Under the pieces are notes generated by a model that saw only the letters and a program-made list of their open reading frames with translations, had not been told where the DNA came from and ran no database searches. DNA of 10,831 bases from Sulfurimonas sp. (GTDB lineage Bacteria > Campylobacterota > Campylobacteria > Campylobacterales > Sulfurimonadaceae), in contig JAGHAW010000108.1 of NCBI GenBank assembly GCA_021161305.1, positions 1-10,831 on the forward strand. Direction: 5' to 3'. Position numbers and translations under genes: made by a program. Positions 1-7,108 of the stretch are shown here, one piece after another. Within the stretch, counting starts at the first letter, position 1. The number at the start of each line of letters is the position of its first letter.

Positions 1-78
1 AAATAATAGCTTAAACATAATTAAAGTTAAGTTAAAGAGAGAGTGAAAATGAAATATTTTATCTTTTTTGTATTATTA

Positions 79-87
79 TGTTAAAAT
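79..87 (+). promoter_or_regulatory. Putative extended -10 promoter element for glmM-lspA
   Basis: TG (79-80), one base, then TAAAAT (82-87) forms an extended -10. It lies 25 bases ahead of the glmM start in a very A/T-rich tract, and no convincing -35 hexamer is visible. Campylobacterota sigma-70 promoters are known to rely on the -10 with poorly conserved -35 regions. The same hexamer TAAAAT occurs ahead of comM (5530-5535). A start near 94 would give a leader of about 20 bases. This is inference from pattern alone; in A/T-rich DNA such hexamers arise by chance. Confidence 0.4.
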
Positions 88-102
88 ATTGGACTTTGAT
101 AT

Positions 103-106
103 AGGA
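103..106 (+). promoter_or_regulatory. Ribosome-binding site fixing the glmM start
   Basis: AGGA lies six bases before the ATG at 113. The frame is open further upstream to a TTG at 68, but that codon has no Shine-Dalgarno sequence, and the residues it would add do not belong to the family. The conserved GlmM N-terminus (MKLFGTDGVRG) begins exactly at 113. Confidence 0.65.
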
Positions 107-112
107 AATATA

Positions 113-1453
113 ATGAAATTATTTGGAACTGATGGAGTAAGAGGGGAAGCCGGATCTTTTTTAAGTGCCGAACTTGCCATGAAAGTTGCGATGGCTGCCG
201 GAATATATTTTAAAGCACACTCTACTACTAATAAAATTTTAATAGGTAAAGATACTAGAAGAAGTGGCTATATGATTGAAAATGCTATTGTCAGTGGTTT
301 AACAGCTATTGGATATGATGTAATTGAGATTGGACCGATGCCTACTCCTGCCATAGCTTTTATTACTGAAAATATGAGATGTGATGCCGGAATAATGATT
401 AGTGCTTCTCATAACTCATTTGAAGATAATGGTATAAAGTTTTTTAATGCTCACGGAGACAAGTTGTCTGCTAAAGTTGAAAAAGAGATAGAAGATATAT
501 ATCAAAATGAAGAACTGCTTTTAGATGCTCAGGTTACAGCTAAAAATATTGGTAAAGCTAAAAGAATAGATGATGTAATCGGACGATATATTATACAGTT
601 GAAAAATTCATTTCCCAGAGAACTTACCCTTCAAGGTATGAGAGTGGTTTTGGATACAGCAAATGGAGCCGGATATAAAGTTGGTCCAACAGTTTTGGAA
701 GAGCTTGGTGCTGATGTAATTATTCTTCATAATAAGCCAGACGGGTTTAATATTAACGAGGGTTGCGGAGCTCTTCATACAAAAAATCTGTGTGATAGTG
801 TAGTTAAGTTTAGAGCAGATTTGGGAATTGCACTTGATGGAGATGCTGATAGACTTGTGGTGGTGGATGAAAAGGGTGAAGTTGTAGATGGAGATCAACT
901 TTTAGGTGCCCTTGGTTCATATATGAATGATAAAACTCTTTTAAAAGGTGGAGGAATCGTTTCAACTGTTATGAGTAATCAAGGTTTGGAAGATTTTATG
1001 GAGTCAAAAGGTTTGAAACTATTTCGTTCTGCTGTTGGTGATAAAAATGTTCTAGAGATTATGAAAAGAGAGGGTATTAATTTCGGTGGTGAGCAGAGTG
1101 GGCATGTGATTATGAGTGATTTTGCAAAAACAGGAGATGGGTTGGTCTCTGCACTTCAAACATTGGCACTACTGATAGATACTAAGAAAAAAGCATCAGA
1201 GGTTCTTCGTCCATTTAAACTATATCCACAAAAATTAGTAAATATAAATATTAAAATGAAAAAACCACTCGATAAAATAGTCGGTTTAGATTCTAAACTA
1301 AAAGAGCTTGATGAGCTGAATATTCGTCATCTTATTCGCTACTCAGGAACTGAAAATAAATTAAGAGTTTTACTTGAGTGCAGAGAGGGTAAAAAAATGA
1401 ACTCTCTTATGGCTGATATGATTGAATTTTTTCAAAAAGCTCTGAATGCCTAA
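113..1453 (+). CDS. glmM: Phosphoglucosamine mutase GlmM
   Basis: Cytoplasmic alpha-D-phosphohexomutase that converts glucosamine-6-phosphate to glucosamine-1-phosphate, feeding UDP-GlcNAc synthesis for peptidoglycan and LPS. The product is 446 residues, normal for the family. Visible signatures are the N-terminal FGTDGVRG (4-11), the active-site serine loop SASHN with phospho-Ser99 (same number as I recall for H. pylori GlmM), the Mg-binding loop DGDADR (242-247), the sugar-binding GGEQSGH (325-331) and the phosphate-binding RYSGTE (409-414). All four domains therefore look intact. ATG 113 is chosen over the in-frame TTG at 68 because AGGA stands six bases ahead and the family N-terminus starts there. 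lspA overlaps the 3' end by 8 bases, so the two are probably co-transcribed and translationally coupled. I remember the same glmM-lspA pairing in Helicobacter and Campylobacter. Nothing in the protein looks abnormal. Confidence 0.97.
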   Translation: MKLFGTDGVRGEAGSFLSAELAMKVAMAAGIYFKAHSTTNKILIGKDTRRSGYMIENAIVSGLTAIGYDVIEIGPMPTPAIAFITENMRCDAGIMISASHNSFEDNGIKFFNAHGDKLSAKVEKEIEDIYQNEELLLDAQVTAKNIGKAKRIDDVIGRYIIQLKNSFPRELTLQGMRVVLDTANGAGYKVGPTVLEELGADVIILHNKPDGFNINEGCGALHTKNLCDSVVKFRADLGIALDGDADRLVVVDEKGEVVDGDQLLGALGSYMNDKTLLKGGGIVSTVMSNQGLEDFMESKGLKLFRSAVGDKNVLEIMKREGINFGGEQSGHVIMSDFAKTGDGLVSALQTLALLIDTKKKASEVLRPFKLYPQKLVNINIKMKKPLDKIVGLDSKLKELDELNIRHLIRYSGTENKLRVLLECREGKKMNSLMADMIEFFQKALNA

Positions 1454-1898
1454 ACATATTCGCCTTAGTATAATACTCCTCTTTAGTATGGCAGGTATCT
1501 TTATAATAGACCAAAATATAAAGATGCTTTTTGTAGATGGTTTTCGTTACTATACTGAGTGTATTGATTTGATTTTAGTTTACAATAAAGGTGTTGCATT
1601 TTCAATGTTGGCATTTTTGGATGAGTGGCTAAAATATATTCAGTTGGTGATGGTTAGTGGGATTTTAATCTATATAATCTATCTAAAAAAAGTATGTTAT
1701 GCCTTTCCTGTGGGGCTTATGTTGGGCGGTGCTTTTTCAAATGTTTATGACAGATTTGTTCATGGTGGTGTAGTAGATATGGTCTATTGGCACTGTGGAT
1801 TTAACTTTGCTGTATTTAATTTTGCTGATGTGATGATAGATATTGCTGTTGTTTGGATAATTTTTTTAAATTTTAAACCGACTTGGTGCAAAAGCTAA
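1446..1898 (+). CDS. lspA: Lipoprotein signal peptidase (signal peptidase II)
   Basis: Inner-membrane aspartyl protease that removes signal peptides from diacylated prolipoproteins after Lgt has acted. The product is 150 residues, slightly short but within the family range. Hydrophobic segments fit the usual four-helix topology (roughly 7-28, 62-80, 84-103 and 121-144). Conserved blocks are DQxxK (22-26), NKGVAFS (47-53), NVYDR (99-103), GGVVDM with catalytic Asp111, and FNFAD with catalytic Asp128; both members of the Asp dyad are present. The start codon lies inside the end of glmM in another frame, and no strong Shine-Dalgarno sequence is visible, so translation probably depends on ribosomes finishing glmM. 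The protein ends shortly after the fourth helix with a short basic tail. The shared role with GlmM is envelope building. Intact and typical. Confidence 0.95.
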   Translation: MPKHIRLSIILLFSMAGIFIIDQNIKMLFVDGFRYYTECIDLILVYNKGVAFSMLAFLDEWLKYIQLVMVSGILIYIIYLKKVCYAFPVGLMLGGAFSNVYDRFVHGGVVDMVYWHCGFNFAVFNFADVMIDIAVVWIIFLNFKPTWCKS

Positions 1899-1916
1899 TT
1901 AAAAGCAGATTTTAGA

Positions 1917-1936
1917 TATTATTGCCGAAAATAATA
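1917..1936. repeat. Short A/T inverted repeat between lspA and tig
   Basis: TATTATT (1917-1923) and AATAATA (1930-1936) are perfect 7-base complements around a six-base GCCGAA loop. The stem has no G:C pair and no T-run follows, so it would be a weak terminator for glmM-lspA at best. Position between two transcription units is the only other support. Confidence 0.25.
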
Positions 1937-1938
1937 GT

Positions 1939-1944
1939 TATAAA
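1939..1944 (+). promoter_or_regulatory. Putative -10 element for the tig-clpP-def cluster
   Basis: TATAAA (1939-1944) lies in the 75-base gap after lspA, 29 bases before the preferred tig ATG. Transcription starting near 1951 would leave a leader of about 20 bases that still contains the ribosome-binding site at 1964-1968. No -35 hexamer is evident. Weak, pattern-based call. Confidence 0.3.
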
Positions 1945-1963
1945 ACTACAGAATGAAAAAACA

Positions 1964-1968
1964 AAGGA
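1964..1968 (+). promoter_or_regulatory. Ribosome-binding site fixing the tig start
   Basis: AAGGA stands five bases before ATG 1974. The alternative in-frame ATG at 1953 has no comparable site and would add seven residues (MKKQRKL) absent from the usual trigger-factor N-terminus. With ATG 1974 the ribosome-docking motif falls at residues 43-50, the same numbering as E. coli trigger factor. Confidence 0.65.
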
Positions 1969-1973
1969 AATTG

Positions 1974-3275
1974 ATGGAAATCAAATCAAATAAAATCGAT
2001 GGTGCAAATGCTGAGATTAAAGCTACAATCTCAATGGATGAGGTTAATGCAAACCTAGATAAGATTGCTAAGAGTTTAGCAAAAACTGCAAGTGTTCAAG
2101 GCTTCAGAAAAGGTAAAGTTCCAGTTTCTGTGGTTAAAAAACAGTATGGTGAAAAACTGGTTCAAGATGCAGAAGCCGAAGCACTTCGTGATGTACTTAA
2201 TAAAGGTTTAGATGATTTGGGTATCGCAAATGAATCGTTGATTGGTGAGCCAAATGTTTCACAATTCGATAAGAGTGATGATAAGATAGAGGTAACTGTA
2301 AAAGTTGCAATGAAACCAGAGATAGATATGGGTGACTATGCTGCAATGGTTAAAGAGTTTGATAAACCTGTTGTAAATGATGAGGATGTTGATGCTAGAA
2401 TCAAAGAACTTGCAGAATCTCAAGCACCACTTGTAGATATTAAAAGAAATCGTAAGATGAAAGAGGGAGATACAGCTGTAATCGACTTTGAGGGTTCAAT
2501 TGACGGTGAACTTTTTGAGGGTGGCAGTGCTAAAGACTTCGCTCTTCTTTTAGGTTCAGGTCAATTTATTCCAGGTTTTGAAGATCAGCTTATTGGTGTT
2601 AAAAGAGATGAAGAAGTAGTTGTTAAAGTTACTTTCCCTGAAAACTATGGTGGAAAAGAGTTAGCTGGTAAAGATGCTGAGTTTAAAGTAAAAATTAATC
2701 AGATTCAAGTTAAAGATGATGTTGAGATTGATGATGAGTTAGCTAAGAAATTACTTCCTGGTCAAGAAGATGCTACTGTAGAGAGTTTAAAGACTCAAAT
2801 TAAAACTCAGATAGATAATGAAAAACTGGGGAAACTTTATAATGATGAGTTAAAACCGGCTCTTTTAGACTCTTTCGTTGAAAGCTTTAAGTTTGATTTA
2901 CCGGAATTTGTTGTTGAACAAGAGATAGATATGGCTCTGAATAAAGCAGCTGGAACTATGAGTGAAGATGAGATTAAAGAACTTCGTGAAAATACAGATA
3001 AATTAAGTGAGCTTCGTGAAACTTTTCGTGATGACGCTGTAAGAAGTGTGAGAGCTACTTTTATTATTGATACTTTAGCTGCTGGGGAAGATATTAAAGT
3101 TGAAGAGCAAGAGATTATGCAAGCTATCTATTTTGAAGCGATGCAGACAGGTCAAGATCCTAAAGCAGCTTATGATCATTATAAAGAGGCTGGTTATCTA
3201 CCTGCTATTCAGATGTCAATGGTTGAAGATAAAGTTCTTAGCAAACTTCTTAATGCAAAGATGAAAGAGGCATAG
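1974..3275 (+). CDS. tig: Trigger factor, ribosome-associated chaperone and prolyl isomerase
   Basis: ATP-independent chaperone that docks beside the ribosomal exit tunnel and shields nascent chains. The product is 433 residues (E. coli is 432 from memory). Order of domains: N-terminal ribosome-binding domain (about 1-115) with the signature GFRKGKVP at 43-50; an FKBP-type peptidyl-prolyl isomerase domain (about 150-245) with GDTAVIDFEG starting at 165, the FEGG turn (181-184), IPGFE (199-203) and FPENYGG (221-227); then a long helical, acidic/lysine-rich C-terminal cradle (about 250-433). ATG 1974 is preferred to ATG 1953 on ribosome-binding-site and family grounds. clpP begins three bases after the stop, so the two are almost certainly one transcript. 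The tig-clpP pairing is known in many bacteria and links folding to degradation. No truncation or odd residue seen. Confidence 0.97.
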   Translation: MEIKSNKIDGANAEIKATISMDEVNANLDKIAKSLAKTASVQGFRKGKVPVSVVKKQYGEKLVQDAEAEALRDVLNKGLDDLGIANESLIGEPNVSQFDKSDDKIEVTVKVAMKPEIDMGDYAAMVKEFDKPVVNDEDVDARIKELAESQAPLVDIKRNRKMKEGDTAVIDFEGSIDGELFEGGSAKDFALLLGSGQFIPGFEDQLIGVKRDEEVVVKVTFPENYGGKELAGKDAEFKVKINQIQVKDDVEIDDELAKKLLPGQEDATVESLKTQIKTQIDNEKLGKLYNDELKPALLDSFVESFKFDLPEFVVEQEIDMALNKAAGTMSEDEIKELRENTDKLSELRETFRDDAVRSVRATFIIDTLAAGEDIKVEEQEIMQAIYFEAMQTGQDPKAAYDHYKEAGYLPAIQMSMVEDKVLSKLLNAKMKEA

Positions 3276-3278
3276 AAA

Positions 3279-3869
3279 ATGAGTTATATTCCTTATGTAG
3301 TTGAAAAAACAGGGCGTGGTGAACGCTCTTATGATATTTACTCTCGTCTTTTAAAAGATAGAATTGTTATGTTAAGTGGAGAGGTTAATGATCAAGTTGC
3401 TTCTACAATAGTTGCACAATTTCTATTTTTAGAAGCAGAAGACCCAGAGAAAGATATATATTTTTATATCAACTCCCCTGGTGGAGTTGTTACTGCTGGA
3501 ATGGCTATTTTTGATACAATGAATTATATTCGCTCTGATGTTGCCACTATTTGCGTAGGTCAAGCTGCATCAATGGGAGCTTTTTTGTTATCTAGTGGTG
3601 AAAAAGGTAAGAGATATGCCCTTCCTCACGCTAGAATTATGATTCATCAGCCTTTGGGTGGTGCTCAAGGTCAGGCTACGGATATAGCGATTCAAGCAGA
3701 GGAAATTCTTCGTATGAAAGCTGAGTTAAATTCAATTTTAGCAAAAAATACAGGTCAAAGTGTTAAAAAAGTAGAAAAAGACACTGATCGTGATAACTTT
3801 ATGAGTGCTCATGAGGCTCAAGAGTATGGCATGATTGATGAGGTTTTAGTTAAAAACGATAAAGAGTAA
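3279..3869 (+). CDS. clpP: ATP-dependent Clp protease proteolytic subunit ClpP
   Basis: Serine protease that forms the two-ring, 14-subunit chamber fed by ClpX or ClpA unfoldases. The product is 196 residues, standard length. The catalytic triad is complete: Ser98 in GQAASMGAF, His123 in MIHQPLGG and Asp172 in DTDRDNFMSA, each one more than the E. coli mature-protein numbering I recall. The oxyanion and substrate-groove motif INSPGG is at 64-69. The N-terminus MSYIPYVVEKTGRGERSYD is the normal one, with the region after the first methionine probably trimmed by autoprocessing as in other ClpPs (inference). A Shine-Dalgarno AGAGG (3266-3270) sits within the end of tig. The following GGDEF gene starts 11 bases after the stop, continuing the operon. 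No clpX is present in the window. Confidence 0.98.
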   Translation: MSYIPYVVEKTGRGERSYDIYSRLLKDRIVMLSGEVNDQVASTIVAQFLFLEAEDPEKDIYFYINSPGGVVTAGMAIFDTMNYIRSDVATICVGQAASMGAFLLSSGEKGKRYALPHARIMIHQPLGGAQGQATDIAIQAEEILRMKAELNSILAKNTGQSVKKVEKDTDRDNFMSAHEAQEYGMIDEVLVKNDKE

Positions 3870-3880
3870 GGAAAGAGAAC

Positions 3881-4957
3881 ATGGCAGGAACTTTAAGAAG
3901 TAGAAATCGTAGAAATATAAATGATGTAAACCCTCCTGCTAAATCATCGGGGTCTTCCATTTTAAATATGGATGAACCGTCAAGTGATTTAGAAATTTAC
4001 TCAAAAGAAGTTTTGAGTGTATTAATCTCAGATAATTTACCACCAACTCCAAATAATTTTTCTCTCTATTTTGACAGACTTTTAGAAGATAAAAGTGAAT
4101 CTCTTCGCAAGCAGATACTCTCTATCTTAGAACTTGAAGAAAATAATGATGATGAGAGTACTATTATGCTTGAACATAGCTTAAAACAAGGTTTCTCTTC
4201 TGTAAAAAATATTTTAGGTGTTACTGCCAATCTTTATAAAAATATGAGTTTGATGACTAAGATTTTAGATAAAAGAAAACAAGAATTGAGTGAAATTTCA
4301 GATTCTAAATCTACGATAAGCATTATAGCTTCGCTAGATGGAGACATAAATAAACTAAATTCTATCTTAAAAAAGCAAAATTCTCAAATGAAAATACTTT
4401 ACGATGAGACAGCAACTATAGTTAAAAATGTAGAAAATGAGACTATATTTGATAATAAATTCGGTGTTTATAATAAACGATATTTGATGAGTAAGATAGA
4501 GCAAGAGATGGAACTTATAAATGAATTTAATCATAAAAGTTCACTTATAATGATAGAACTTTCGCGTGAACTTATAGATAGTATTAACAATGAGAAAGCT
4601 ATTACTCTGATGATAAGAACAATAGCCAGACTTTTGTTAAAAACTTCTCGAAGAAGTGATATTGTTGCTCACTATGGTAACGGTATTTTTGCCATGCTTT
4701 TAAAACATACAGATATTGATAGTGCCAAAAAAGCAAGTGAAAGGTTGTGTGACTTGGTAGCAAATAGTAACTTTTTTCTAGCAGATAGAGAAGTTCGTCT
4801 GAAAATATCTATAGGAATTACAGATATTGATACTCTCTATTCAGTAGAAGAGATAGTAGTTAGTGCTATGAACGGTGTCGAAAAGGCATATAGTAAGAAA
4901 AATATAGATTTTGCTGTTTCACTGAGGGAGCAGGCTGTTGTAGGGGAGAGAAGATAG
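3881..4957 (+). CDS. Divergent GGDEF-domain protein, probably catalytically inactive
   Basis: Soluble 358-residue protein with no signal peptide or membrane segment. A basic, Ser/Asn-rich N-terminus (1-30) precedes a helical region containing LPPTPNNFSLYFDRLL (53-68), a Pro-Pro-Thr-Pro motif I associate with the N-termini of other GGDEF proteins. A helical linker (about 100-188) leads into a C-terminal GGDEF-like fold (about 189-345), recognised by FGVYNKRYL (194-202) and SIGIT (310-314). The signature GGDEF itself reads GNGIF (266-270), and the usual metal-binding DxD earlier in the domain appears as ELS (226-228), so c-di-GMP synthesis is unlikely. RRSD (257-260) keeps the RxxD inhibitory-site motif at the canonical five-residue spacing. 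An AAGGA (3868-3872) overlaps the clpP stop, and def follows three bases after this stop, so co-expression with tig, clpP and def is likely. Sure of the domain; the c-di-GMP-receptor role is inference. Confidence 0.85.
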   Translation: MAGTLRSRNRRNINDVNPPAKSSGSSILNMDEPSSDLEIYSKEVLSVLISDNLPPTPNNFSLYFDRLLEDKSESLRKQILSILELEENNDDESTIMLEHSLKQGFSSVKNILGVTANLYKNMSLMTKILDKRKQELSEISDSKSTISIIASLDGDINKLNSILKKQNSQMKILYDETATIVKNVENETIFDNKFGVYNKRYLMSKIEQEMELINEFNHKSSLIMIELSRELIDSINNEKAITLMIRTIARLLLKTSRRSDIVAHYGNGIFAMLLKHTDIDSAKKASERLCDLVANSNFFLADREVRLKISIGITDIDTLYSVEEIVVSAMNGVEKAYSKKNIDFAVSLREQAVVGERR

Positions 4958-4960
4958 TTT

Positions 4961-5485
4961 ATGAAACTAAATATAGTAGAGTATCCAGATAAAAGATTAA
5001 GAGAAAAATCTTCTAAGGTTGAAAGATTTGATGCCGATTTGTACAAACTTTTGGATGCTATGTATGATATGATGATGAGTTCCAACGGAATTGGTTTAGC
5101 TGCAATTCAAGTAGCAATAGCTAAAGAGGTGCTTATTTTAAGTATCCCAGATGAAGAAGGTGAGCAGTCAAAAGATAATCTTATGGAGATAATAAATCCA
5201 GTCATTACATATAAAAATGGAGATACAACTTATCAAGAGGGATGCCTTAGCGTTCCCGGTTTTTATGAAGATATTAAGAGATTTGATACTATTAGTTTAA
5301 GCTATCAAGATAGAGATGGAAACAGTAAAAACCTTAATGCAGAGGGGCTTTTAAGCATAGCTATTCAGCATGAGTGTGATCATCTCAACGGTATTCTTTT
5401 TATAGATAAATTATCTTATTCTCGCAGAAAGAAGTTTGAAAAAGAGTATAAAAAAGCTCAAAAAGAGAAGAAAAACTCTAAATAA
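4961..5485 (+). CDS. def: Peptide deformylase
   Basis: Metalloenzyme (normally Fe2+) that removes the formyl group from the N-terminal methionine of nascent proteins at the ribosome. The product is 174 residues, typical. All three family motifs are present: GIGLAAIQ (43-50), EGCLS (93-97) with metal ligand Cys95, and QHECDHLNG (136-144) with metal ligands His137 and His141 and catalytic Glu138. The C-terminal tail (about 153-174) is strongly lysine-rich, consistent with the ribosome-contacting C-terminal helix known from E. coli deformylase. The gene starts three bases after the GGDEF gene, with a purine-rich AGGGGAG (4942-4948) inside that gene's end. Together with tig and clpP it forms a nascent-protein handling cluster. 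A perfect hairpin begins within its last codons and probably closes the operon. Confidence 0.97.
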   Translation: MKLNIVEYPDKRLREKSSKVERFDADLYKLLDAMYDMMMSSNGIGLAAIQVAIAKEVLILSIPDEEGEQSKDNLMEIINPVITYKNGDTTYQEGCLSVPGFYEDIKRFDTISLSYQDRDGNSKNLNAEGLLSIAIQHECDHLNGILFIDKLSYSRRKKFEKEYKKAQKEKKNSK

Positions 5486-5507
5486 TATGGCATTTTGCCA
5501 TATTATT
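5481..5507 (+). terminator. Perfect 12-bp hairpin at the end of def
   Basis: AATAATATGGCA (5481-5492) and TGCCATATTATT (5496-5507) are exact reverse complements around a TTT loop. The stem overlaps the def stop codon (5483-5485). No long T-run follows on the plus strand (ATCCCACATT), so it is either an A/U-rich terminator or a 3'-end stabilising hairpin. It marks a natural boundary between the tig-def cluster and comM. On the opposite strand the stem is followed by a T-rich stretch, but no minus-strand gene lies nearby. Confidence 0.6.
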
Positions 5508-5529
5508 ATCCCACATTAAATAAATCAGA

Positions 5530-5535
5530 TAAAAT
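5530..5535 (+). promoter_or_regulatory. Putative -10 element for comM
   Basis: TAAAAT (5530-5535), within GATAAAAT, lies 27 bases before the comM ATG and just after the def hairpin. No clear -35 hexamer is visible. The hexamer matches the one ahead of glmM. A start near 5542 would leave room for the ribosome-binding site TAGG at 5551-5554. Confidence 0.4.
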
Positions 5536-5562
5536 AGTTCAATTCTAAATTAGGTTGAAATT

Positions 5563-7071
5563 ATGAAAAGTGTGAATTGTGCAACATATGAGGGGCTTGA
5601 TGCCAAAGTTGTTCTTGTTGAATCAACTCTTACAAAGGGATTGCCCTCTTTTAGTATAGTTGGTATGGCCTCTACTGCTATATCAGAGGCTAAAGAGCGT
5701 TGTAAATCGGCACTTCTTAGCAATGAATTCTCTTTCCCTCCAAAAAGAATCACAATAAATTTAGCACCTAGTGATATTCGTAAAGAGGGTAGTCAGTTTG
5801 ATTTAAGTATTGCTCTTTTAATTGCACTAGACTCTCTAGAAGAAGATTTAAACGAGTGGTTTATATTTGGTGAATTGGGACTTGATGGTGCTGTAAAAGA
5901 AAATATACAACTTTATCCCCTAATGCTCTCTCTTGCAAATCAAAAACTTGTGCAAAAAGCTATAGTCCCATATGCTAGTTTGTCTAAGCTGTCAAAAATC
6001 CCAAATATCGAGTTTTACGGAGTAAAAACATTGCAAGAGGCGATAGGTCTATTGAAAAATCAGGCAATTGCAACTCCTACTATAAAGCAGGGCAGTATTG
6101 ATTATCCATTTTATGAGATTGCAGATGAGAAATTTTATTATATCAAGGAGTATGCTGAAGATTTTGCTGATGTTAAGGGTCAAGAGGTAGCAAAAAGAGC
6201 TGCTCTTATTTCAGCCTGTGGATTTCATAATATTTTGTTTGAGGGAAGCCCCGGATGTGGCAAGAGTATGATAGCAAAGAGGCTTAGATATATTTTACCA
6301 CCAATGAACAACGATGATATTTTGGATGTTGCTAAACTTCAGGCTTTGGATTTGGTTGAGCCAGATTTTAAACCTCACAGAAATATGAGAAGTCCACATC
6401 ATAGTTCAACTTTAGCGAGTGTATTTGGTGGAGGTTCTCACAAGGCTCAGATTGGTGAAGTAGGATTGGCGAATAAAGGAATTCTGTTTTTTGATGAACT
6501 TCCTCACTTTTCAAAAAATATTTTAGAGGCTTTAAGAGAACCGATGCAAGATAACCGCATAAGAATATCAAGAGTAAATTCCAAAGTGGAGTATCCAGCA
6601 GATTTTCTTTTTGTAGGTGCCATGAATCCGTGTCCTTGTGGGAATCTTTTAAATGAAACTAAAGAGTGCAGATGTTCAGAACTTGAGATTCAAAGATATA
6701 AAAATAGGCTTTCTGATCCATTTTTGGATAGAGTAGATATAAATGTTGTTATGCAAAATGTTAACAGAAATGACAAGTCTAGTTACAACTCAAAAGAACT
6801 TCATAAAATGGTAGTGCAATCTCATATATTTGCTAGAGAGAGGGGACAAAAAAGTTTCAATGCAAAACTTAGTGATAAAGAAATAGAACAGTTTTGTATT
6901 ATGGATGATGAGGCAAAAAACACTTTAGATATGGCAATAGATAGATTTTCACTTAGTTTTAGAAGTATTAAAAAAATGCAGAAAGTTGGAAGAACGATAG
7001 CTGATTTGGATTCTAGTGATGTGATTGAGAAGAAACACATTTTAGAGGCTCTTAGTTATAGGAGAAGATAG
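5563..7071 (+). CDS. comM: ComM/YifB family AAA+ ATPase (Mg-chelatase-like)
   Basis: Cytoplasmic hexameric AAA+ motor. In Haemophilus and Vibrio, ComM drives branch migration during integration of transforming DNA; the same role here is inferred from family membership. The product is 502 residues, full length. The N-terminal ChlI-type domain (about 1-165) shows the typical GLPSFSIVGM (26-35) and INLAPSDIRKEG (65-76). The ATPase core has Walker A GSPGCGKS (228-235), Walker B ILFFDE (307-312), a PCPCG plus CRC cysteine cluster (Cys357, 359, 369, 371) characteristic of YifB proteins and a possible metal site, and the arginine-containing LSDPFLDRVD (383-392). I recall the last block more often as SGPLLDRID; Arg390 is kept. 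The C-terminal helical lid domain runs from about 400 to 502. It lies 77 bases beyond def with its own -10 candidate. Older annotations call this family Mg chelatase or sigma-54-interacting protein; no chelatase partners are present here. Confidence 0.93.
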   Translation: MKSVNCATYEGLDAKVVLVESTLTKGLPSFSIVGMASTAISEAKERCKSALLSNEFSFPPKRITINLAPSDIRKEGSQFDLSIALLIALDSLEEDLNEWFIFGELGLDGAVKENIQLYPLMLSLANQKLVQKAIVPYASLSKLSKIPNIEFYGVKTLQEAIGLLKNQAIATPTIKQGSIDYPFYEIADEKFYYIKEYAEDFADVKGQEVAKRAALISACGFHNILFEGSPGCGKSMIAKRLRYILPPMNNDDILDVAKLQALDLVEPDFKPHRNMRSPHHSSTLASVFGGGSHKAQIGEVGLANKGILFFDELPHFSKNILEALREPMQDNRIRISRVNSKVEYPADFLFVGAMNPCPCGNLLNETKECRCSELEIQRYKNRLSDPFLDRVDINVVMQNVNRNDKSSYNSKELHKMVVQSHIFARERGQKSFNAKLSDKEIEQFCIMDDEAKNTLDMAIDRFSLSFRSIKKMQKVGRTIADLDSSDVIEKKHILEALSYRRR

Positions 7072-7091
7072 TTTTTTTATTGATATTTAGA

Positions 7092-7097
7092 TATAAT
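7092..7097 (+). promoter_or_regulatory. Consensus -10 (TATAAT) for the hemerythrin/Rsd-like gene
   Basis: TATAAT (7092-7097) matches the sigma-70 -10 consensus exactly and lies 21 bases before the ATG at 7119. A run of seven T (7072-7078) sits just upstream, consistent with the A/T-rich upstream tracts of Campylobacterota promoters. Transcription from about 7104 would give a very short leader that still carries GGAG at 7109-7112. Confidence 0.55.
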
Positions 7098-7108
7098 TTG
7101 TGGAAATT

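Noticed and set aside
46..69. Terminator-like hairpin (AAAAT/ATTTT followed by six T) from an upstream gene
   Set aside because: The stem is only five A:T pairs, a pattern expected by chance in this composition; the upstream gene is not in the window, so it cannot be judged.
608..898. Minus-strand 96-codon frame inside glmM
   Set aside because: Shadow of the GlmM coding sequence, covering its conserved DGDADR region; no family resemblance.
3881..4957. Active diguanylate cyclase
   Set aside because: The GGDEF signature reads GNGIF and the expected DxD metal site reads ELS, so catalytic activity is not supported despite the recognisable fold.
7072..7078. Run of seven T directly after the comM stop as an intrinsic terminator
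   Set aside because: No inverted repeat precedes it; it more likely belongs to the A/T-rich upstream part of the next promoter.
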